Shown here in pieces: positions 59,628-64,000 of a DNA stretch of 64,000 nucleotides. Every line of letters begins with the position of its first letter. Positions within the stretch are counted from its first letter, which is position 1. Origin of the DNA: Cupriavidus yeoncheonensis (GTDB lineage Bacteria; Pseudomonadota; Gammaproteobacteria; Burkholderiales; Burkholderiaceae); the NCBI RefSeq assembly GCF_905397275.1, contig NZ_CAJPUY010000025.1:1-64000 (forward strand), in the 5' to 3' direction. A program made the translations under genes and the position numbers. Under the pieces are notes generated by a model that saw nothing but the letters and a program-made list of their open reading frames with translations, was not told where the DNA came from and did no database searches.

Positions 59628-60551
59628 CTAAGCGAGCGCATGTTTTGCCCAGTCGTAGATATCCAGGGCGAGATCAGCCGGCTCCGACATGCTGGTGACC
59701 CGAAAGCCTTCGCGCTCGAGCTTCCACTCATGCTCGTCGATGACCTCGACGATCTTCTTGTATTCCTTCGGCTCAACGGCGGATGCGTCCGGCAACAGCA
59801 GGAATAGGCCGATGGAGTCGAATTGGCGTATGCGCGAATATGTGGTCAGGTCCAGACTTGCCTTGAGCAAGTTCATCTCCACGCTCTGTGCCGACTTGTA
59901 GGCGGCCGAGGTCACGCTGCCGCAAGATTGTGACGTGAGCAGGTTCAGATCCAGGAAGTGCTTCACGCCGCCGTCGCCTTCTAGGAATATCCCTTGTTTC
60001 TCGGGAAGCACGAACCGCTCGAAGTCCAAGCCAGCGATGCGCTTGAGCTCAGCGTTGACGAGCTGCCGCGCGCGCGGGGTGTCGATCGATTCGAAGTCGT
60101 TGGCCTTCTTCTTTGCTAAAGGGGCCATGACCACCAGCTCAGCGTAGAGCCGCTCAACCGTGGCCTCCCGATCATCGCCGGAGGTGTAGTGCGGCGCCGA
60201 CAAAACCAGGCTGTTGGTGTCGAAGCGAATCTCCGGGATGGCCGTCTTGTCATGGACGGCCTTGCGCAGCGCGCCTTCCGCGTATGCCATGAGCTCCCTC
60301 AGCGATCTCTGCGGAAATTGGTCGTGATAGATGCACTCGAACTTTTTGAAGTCATCCAGAAGCTTGAAATGAAGCCGATCGCCAGGCGACTGGACCACGA
60401 CGCCAACCGTGAAGCGTTGCGGCGCAAAGATGTCGGGCTGCAGCTCCACCGTCGACCAAGCGCCAGCGAAAGCTGGTCTCGGCGCGCTGGCCGAGATGCG
60501 GCATAAATGGTCGGCGTCGATCCCGCCGATGGTGAACCCGCGATTGCTCAT
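59628..60551 (-). CDS. DUF3037-like partner protein of a HipA-like kinase
   Basis: 307 residues from the ATG at 60551, which overlaps the stop of the kinase gene upstream (ATGA), so the two are co-translated. WSTVELQPDIFAPQRFTVGVVV near residue 35 and FKLLDDFKKFECIYHDQ recall the N-terminal part of DUF3037 proteins, which often accompany HipA-like kinase genes. The assignment is tentative. The rest is mixed alpha/beta with no catalytic motif I can name and no membrane segment. In a two-gene module it could be the kinase's substrate, inhibitor or antitoxin. Confidence 0.6.
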   Translation of the reverse strand: MSNRGFTIGGIDADHLCRISASAPRPAFAGAWSTVELQPDIFAPQRFTVGVVVQSPGDRLHFKLLDDFKKFECIYHDQFPQRSLRELMAYAEGALRKAVHDKTAIPEIRFDTNSLVLSAPHYTSGDDREATVERLYAELVVMAPLAKKKANDFESIDTPRARQLVNAELKRIAGLDFERFVLPEKQGIFLEGDGGVKHFLDLNLLTSQSCGSVTSAAYKSAQSVEMNLLKASLDLTTYSRIRQFDSIGLFLLLPDASAVEPKEYKKIVEVIDEHEWKLEREGFRVTSMSEPADLALDIYDWAKHALA

Positions 60552-61351
60552 GCGATCACCCCGAGGCAGTCGGCCAGCCACCCCGATTGAGCTCGCTGGT
60601 CGAGAGTTTGAACGATAGCCTGAGTGGCCGCGGCAGCTTGGGCTGGAATCAGTTTGGCAATGATGTCCTCCAAGTCAGCCTGGGCGTCCTTGAGCGCCTG
60701 GGCGTGGCCAGCCGCGGCACTGGCCATGTCAATCTGGAAGCGCTGGAAATCCGAGGGGCTGAGGGCCTTGTTGGCCTCGACCAAGAGGCTGCGCTCCTCA
60801 AAGCCGCGGCCCGTCGGGACCCATAGGAGATCGTGCAGCAGTGATTCGTGGTCGATCGCCACATAGCCACCCTGGGTCGACTGGATGACGTTGCCGAAAT
60901 TCCGGTCGCGCAAGTCGCTCCACTTGTCGAAGGCCGCAATCTTTCGAGCATCGCGGCTCCTCAAGCAGTTCTTGCGAGCCAGGAAGAACGCCATCTTGTG
61001 GACTTGGCGGACCGACTTGCCGGAGACGACCTCGCTGCACCAGGCCGGACAAAGCGCCATGCCGTCAAGGCTGGCTGGCAACGCCTGGCTTCTGCGAAGC
61101 TCGTTGACGGGGACCAACAGAATGGCTCCGAACTCTGGGCAGGATACGCCGCTTTTGCAGGCCAGTATCCAACCCAAGGCCTCGCACAAAAGCGCTGGGC
61201 CATTCGCGGGGAAGAGCTTCACGAAGCAGTCGCGCAGCTTGCCGTTCGCGTCGGCGACCTTGGCCAGATGGGTGGTCTCGTTGATGCCCGAGCTGGCGGG
61301 CTTGCCGCGGTATTCGCGCCAGGAGCTGGCGCCGAGGATTGGCACGCTCAC
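60548..61351 (-). CDS. HipA-like kinase-domain protein
   Basis: 267 residues from a GTG at 61351, with GGGGAGG four bases upstream; the longer upstream frame lacks family similarity. Features of the HipA-like kinase group: nucleotide Lys45 in CFVKLF, Glu57 in ALLCEALGWILA, a catalytic-loop-like DRNFGN (Asp149, Asn154) and a metal Asp167 in VAIDHESL. HipA kinases phosphorylate translation factors and cause growth arrest; this shorter HipA-like type usually lacks the HipB antitoxin, as here, and is paired with a DUF3037-type gene. Function in defence or dormancy is inferred. Confidence 0.75.
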   Translation of the reverse strand: MSVPILGASSWREYRGKPASSGINETTHLAKVADANGKLRDCFVKLFPANGPALLCEALGWILACKSGVSCPEFGAILLVPVNELRRSQALPASLDGMALCPAWCSEVVSGKSVRQVHKMAFFLARKNCLRSRDARKIAAFDKWSDLRDRNFGNVIQSTQGGYVAIDHESLLHDLLWVPTGRGFEERSLLVEANKALSPSDFQRFQIDMASAAAGHAQALKDAQADLEDIIAKLIPAQAAAATQAIVQTLDQRAQSGWLADCLGVIA

Positions 61352-61417
61352 CTTGCCTCCCCTCCCAAGGACCCGGTCGCGATTTTCTTCATTTTCTGCT
61401 GCTCGCTCTTTGATTAG

Positions 61418-61454
61418 GGTAGAGCATACCTTATCAAAATGATGTGCGTGGTAT
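61418..61454. promoter_or_regulatory. Candidate WYL-regulator operator in the divergent region
   Basis: GGTA-N5-TACC (61418-61430) and a wider inverted pair ATACC (61426-61430) with GGTAT (61450-61454) lie between the leftward kinase gene and the rightward WYL gene. WYL regulators of defence loci bind palindromic sites upstream of their own gene. Confidence 0.4.
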
Positions 61455-61517
61455 CCTTCCGCGATTTGGCGCGCAATTTGCGGCCGCGAGGGGCGTGAAC
61501 GCCCACAACGGGGATGC

Positions 61518-62411
61518 ATGGGCAAGGCTTTGGATATGTCGCAGACGCAGCGGGAGAGGCTCTCCTTCCTGGAGCTGCGCGCCTTCTTCACCGGGGAGCT
61601 CCGGCGAGGTGACATCGAGGCTCGGTTTGGCGTCAAGCCGGCCGCGGCCTCGCGCGACCTCGGCCTATATCGGAAGATCGCCCCGACGAACCTGGACTAT
61701 GACCCGGCGGGCCGCTGCTATCGCCCCACCGAAGCCTTCGAGCCCCTCCATGAGTTCCACGCTGAGCGCGTACTTGCCTGGCTGCTCCAAGGATTTGGCG
61801 ACGGGCTAGAGCTTGGCCTGGGGCAGGCCGCTCCCTGCGAAGGCCCCGGACGGTTGATCAAGCCCGACATGGGTCTTTTGGCCACGATCACCCGCGCCAT
61901 GCGTGCCAAGCGCGCTCTGGAGGTGAGCTACCTCTCGCTCTCGTCAGGGCTAAGCCGGCGAGAGATTGTGCCCGTGGCCTTGGCCGATAACGGCCTGCGC
62001 TGGCATGTGCGCGCCTACGACCGCGGACGCGAGCGATTCAGCGACTTCGTGCTTACCCGCATCGCGAAGGCCGGGATGGTCGAAGGCACCGTGGCTGACC
62101 GGGAGCTGCTCCCGGCCGACGAGCAATGGGCCCGGATCGTGGACCTGGAGTTGGCCCCCCACCCAGGCATCGCGCAGCCCAAGGCGATCGAGGCGGACTA
62201 TGGCATGCAAGATGGCATGTTGATGATCAAGGCGCGGGCGGCCCTCGCGGGGTATGTCCTGCGGCGCTGGTCGATCGACTCGACCGCGGATCATCGCCTA
62301 GACCCCACGTCGCATCAACTTTGGCTGCGCAACCCCCAGGCGCTCTATGGCGTGGAGAGTGCCGCCCTGGCACCCGGGTACGCCAAGACCGCAGCTGCGA
62401 TAGACGTGTGA
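61518..62411 (+). CDS. WYL-domain transcriptional regulator (BrxR/CapW-like)
   Basis: 297 residues. N-terminal winged helix (RERLSFLELRAFFTGELRRGDIEARFGVKPAAASRDLGLYRKIAP), central WYL domain (ALEVSYLSLSSGLSRREIVPVALADNGLRWHVRAYDRGRERFSDFVLTRI; the eponymous WYL is WHV here), and a C-terminal WCX-like dimerisation domain. This layout is that of the BrxR/CapW family, dimeric repressors found at the start of BREX, CBASS and other anti-phage loci. It lies 25 bases before a large helicase gene on the same strand. Confidence 0.85.
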   Translation: MGKALDMSQTQRERLSFLELRAFFTGELRRGDIEARFGVKPAAASRDLGLYRKIAPTNLDYDPAGRCYRPTEAFEPLHEFHAERVLAWLLQGFGDGLELGLGQAAPCEGPGRLIKPDMGLLATITRAMRAKRALEVSYLSLSSGLSRREIVPVALADNGLRWHVRAYDRGRERFSDFVLTRIAKAGMVEGTVADRELLPADEQWARIVDLELAPHPGIAQPKAIEADYGMQDGMLMIKARAALAGYVLRRWSIDSTADHRLDPTSHQLWLRNPQALYGVESAALAPGYAKTAAAIDV

Positions 62412-62436
62412 TCACGAAAAAAACAAGGACGTTCCG

Positions 62437-64000
62437 ATGAAGCTTGAATCCATCGCCAAAGGCGCGCTGATCTCGGGCATTGAGCCGGGGCAGGTCGCGC
62501 GCGTCGTAAGCGCCGATCCGCTCGGGGAGAACGCCGTCACCGTTGTCTACCGGACCGCCGACGGGCGCCTTGGCGAGCGCGTGCTCTTCCGTGCTGACGA
62601 GGCCAACCTCTCAATCGCGTCGGCGGGCAGGCCATGGAGCTTCGACGCCGACGGCGCGGACTTCAAGCTCGCGGCTGAGGCCCACCGCATCAACCTGGCC
62701 CATTTGTTCGACCCAATGATGGCGGTCCACACGTCGAATGTGGAGCCGCTGCCGCATCAGATCACGGCAGTTTACGAGGCGATGCTGCCCCGCCAGCCGC
62801 TGCGCTTCGTGCTGGCCGACGACCCCGGCGCGGGCAAGACCATCATGGCCGGCCTGCTGATCCGCGAGCTCCTAATGCGGGCCGACGCCGCGCGCGTGCT
62901 GATCGTCTCCCCTGGAAGCTTGGTCGAGCAATGGCAGGACGAGCTGTTCGAGAAGTTCGGGCTCTCATTCTCAATCTTCTCGAGGGATCTCCAGCAGCAA
63001 AGCCGCGCGGGCAATCCGTTCGACGACAACGACCTGATGCTCGCCCGCCTCGACCAGCTCTCCCGAAGCGAGGAGCTGCAAGAGAAGATCAAGGCCTCTC
63101 GCTGGGATCTGGTGGTGGTCGACGAAGCCCACAAGCTATCGGCGACGTGGTTCGGGACCAAGGTCAACGAGACCAAGCGCTTCAAGCTCGGTCAGCTGCT
63201 GGGTTCGGTCACCCGCCACTTGCTGCTGATGACGGCCACGCCGCACAATGGCAAGGAAGAAGACTTTCAACTCTTCCTGTCGCTGCTGGACTCCGATCGC
63301 TTCTATGGGAAGTTTCGCGACGGCGCGCACAAGGTAGACGTCTCCGATCTGATGCGGCGGATGGTCAAGGAAGACCTGCTGAAGTTCGACGGGACGAGGC
63401 TTTTCCCGCCGCGGGTGGCCTACACCGCCAACTACAAGCTCTCGGAGGCCGAGGCGGCGCTCTACAACGCGGTGACCGCCTACGTCAAAGAGGAGATGAA
63501 CCGGGCCGACCAGCTCGATGGCAAGCGCAAGGGGACGGTGGGCTTTGCCCTCACGGCGTTGCAGCGCCGGCTTGCGTCGAGCCCCGAGGCTATCTACCAA
63601 TCCTTGAAGCGCAGGCGCGAGAAGTTGAAGCGCCGAATCGAGGAGGAGAAAATCCGCCAGCGCGGCGGCAGCAAGCCCTTGGCAGAAACCGTCGCCGGTT
63701 CCGGCGCCGAGGACATCTGGGACTCCGCCGACGAGATGGCGCCAGAGGACTACGAGGAGTTTGAGGAAGAGGTGGTCGACCAGGCTACGGCAGCCCAAAC
63801 TATCGCCGAGCTAGAAGCCGAGATCTTCACGCTCGGTCACCTCGAAGAGCAGGCCAAAACGCTCGTCCATTCCGGCCAAGACCGAAAATGGGAAGAGCTG
63901 CGGGAGCTCCTGCAAAACACGCCGCAGATGCGGGGCTCCGATGGCTTGCAACGCAAGCTCATCATCTTCACCGAGCACCGCGACACGCTCAACTACCTGG
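62437..64000 (+). CDS. SNF2/RapA-like helicase, cut by the right edge
   Basis: At least 521 residues are visible; the reading frame runs off the window. Q-like region EPLPHQITAVYEAM, Walker A DDPGAGKTIMAG (129-138), LIVSPGSLVEQWQDEL, Walker B VVVDEAHK (DEAH at 229-232), motif III LLLMTATPHNGKEEDF (from 262), then an acidic insert (DIWDSADEMAPEDYEEFEEE), and the start of the second RecA lobe (KLIIFTEHRDTLNYL). The ADDPGAGKTIMAGLLI form of motif I marks a subfamily of large helicases in phage-defence islands, including the DrmD type of class 1 DISARM. The exact system depends on genes to the right. AAGGAC lies six bases before the ATG. Confidence 0.85.
   Translation, partial: MKLESIAKGALISGIEPGQVARVVSADPLGENAVTVVYRTADGRLGERVLFRADEANLSIASAGRPWSFDADGADFKLAAEAHRINLAHLFDPMMAVHTSNVEPLPHQITAVYEAMLPRQPLRFVLADDPGAGKTIMAGLLIRELLMRADAARVLIVSPGSLVEQWQDELFEKFGLSFSIFSRDLQQQSRAGNPFDDNDLMLARLDQLSRSEELQEKIKASRWDLVVVDEAHKLSATWFGTKVNETKRFKLGQLLGSVTRHLLLMTATPHNGKEEDFQLFLSLLDSDRFYGKFRDGAHKVDVSDLMRRMVKEDLLKFDGTRLFPPRVAYTANYKLSEAEAALYNAVTAYVKEEMNRADQLDGKRKGTVGFALTALQRRLASSPEAIYQSLKRRREKLKRRIEEEKIRQRGGSKPLAETVAGSGAEDIWDSADEMAPEDYEEFEEEVVDQATAAQTIAELEAEIFTLGHLEEQAKTLVHSGQDRKWEELRELLQNTPQMRGSDGLQRKLIIFTEHRDTLNYL

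Overview
The window looks like chromosomal DNA of a high-GC betaproteobacterium of the Burkholderiaceae, most likely Cupriavidus or a close relative (Ralstonia). This rests on the GC-rich codon use, the core order relA / tRNA-Val / thrS-infC-rpmI-rplT-pheS-pheT-ihfA-merR / tRNA-Pro, the ketone-body and 3-hydroxybutyrate genes (scoAB, bdhA), TRAP and Liv-type transporters, and many orphan catabolic genes. The genus is an inference from protein resemblance and gene order; no 16S rRNA gene is present.

Layout. 1-8.3 kb is an eroded accessory stretch: an unidentified gene tail at the left edge, a small double-glycine-leader peptide gene, a frameshifted IS66 transposase relic, a LysR regulator divergent from a four-gene SDR/hydrolase/VOC/hydrolase group, and a PPC-domain protein between gene-poor gaps. 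8.3-19.8 kb holds a MarR regulator divergent from an NTF2-like protein, a solitary IscS-type cysteine desulfurase, and a ten-gene operon: flavin reductase, HpaB-like monooxygenase, cupin, amidase, periplasmic binding protein, DUF2848 protein and a complete Liv-type ABC transporter. The operon looks like an uptake-and-degradation pathway for an aromatic or N-heterocyclic compound that I cannot name. 19.8-34.4 kb is mostly housekeeping and single genes (GH15 glucosidase, FAD-linked dehydrogenase, WrbA, YihY-type membrane protein, MetY-type sulfhydrylase, CBS protein, LplT-acyltransferase fusion, GST, aroC, MFS).

34.4-48.4 kb carries a GntR/FAD-oxidoreductase pair, a YcgR-like PilZ protein, ETF-ubiquinone oxidoreductase, an SDR with a GAACG-N2-CGTTC operator-like site upstream, a TRAP transporter with a thioesterase, then a 3-hydroxybutyrate block: a PAS-LuxR regulator divergent from scoAB, with bdhA convergent, followed by an alpha/beta hydrolase and a RidA protein. 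48.4-59.3 kb is core information processing: relA (synthetase type, degenerate HD domain), tRNA-Val(GAC), thrS, infC with an ATC start, rpmI, rplT, pheST, ihfA, a MerR regulator and tRNA-Pro(GGG).

59.3-64 kb, immediately 3' of tRNA-Pro, looks like the start of a genomic island with defence character. A two-gene HipA-like kinase module with a DUF3037-like partner is read leftwards. A WYL-domain regulator and a large SNF2/RapA-like helicase, cut by the window end, are read rightwards. The WYL plus SNF2 pairing suggests the first genes of a DISARM-like or related anti-phage locus whose methylase and effector genes would lie beyond 64000. This is the best candidate for an unusual system in the window, but its defining genes are out of view.
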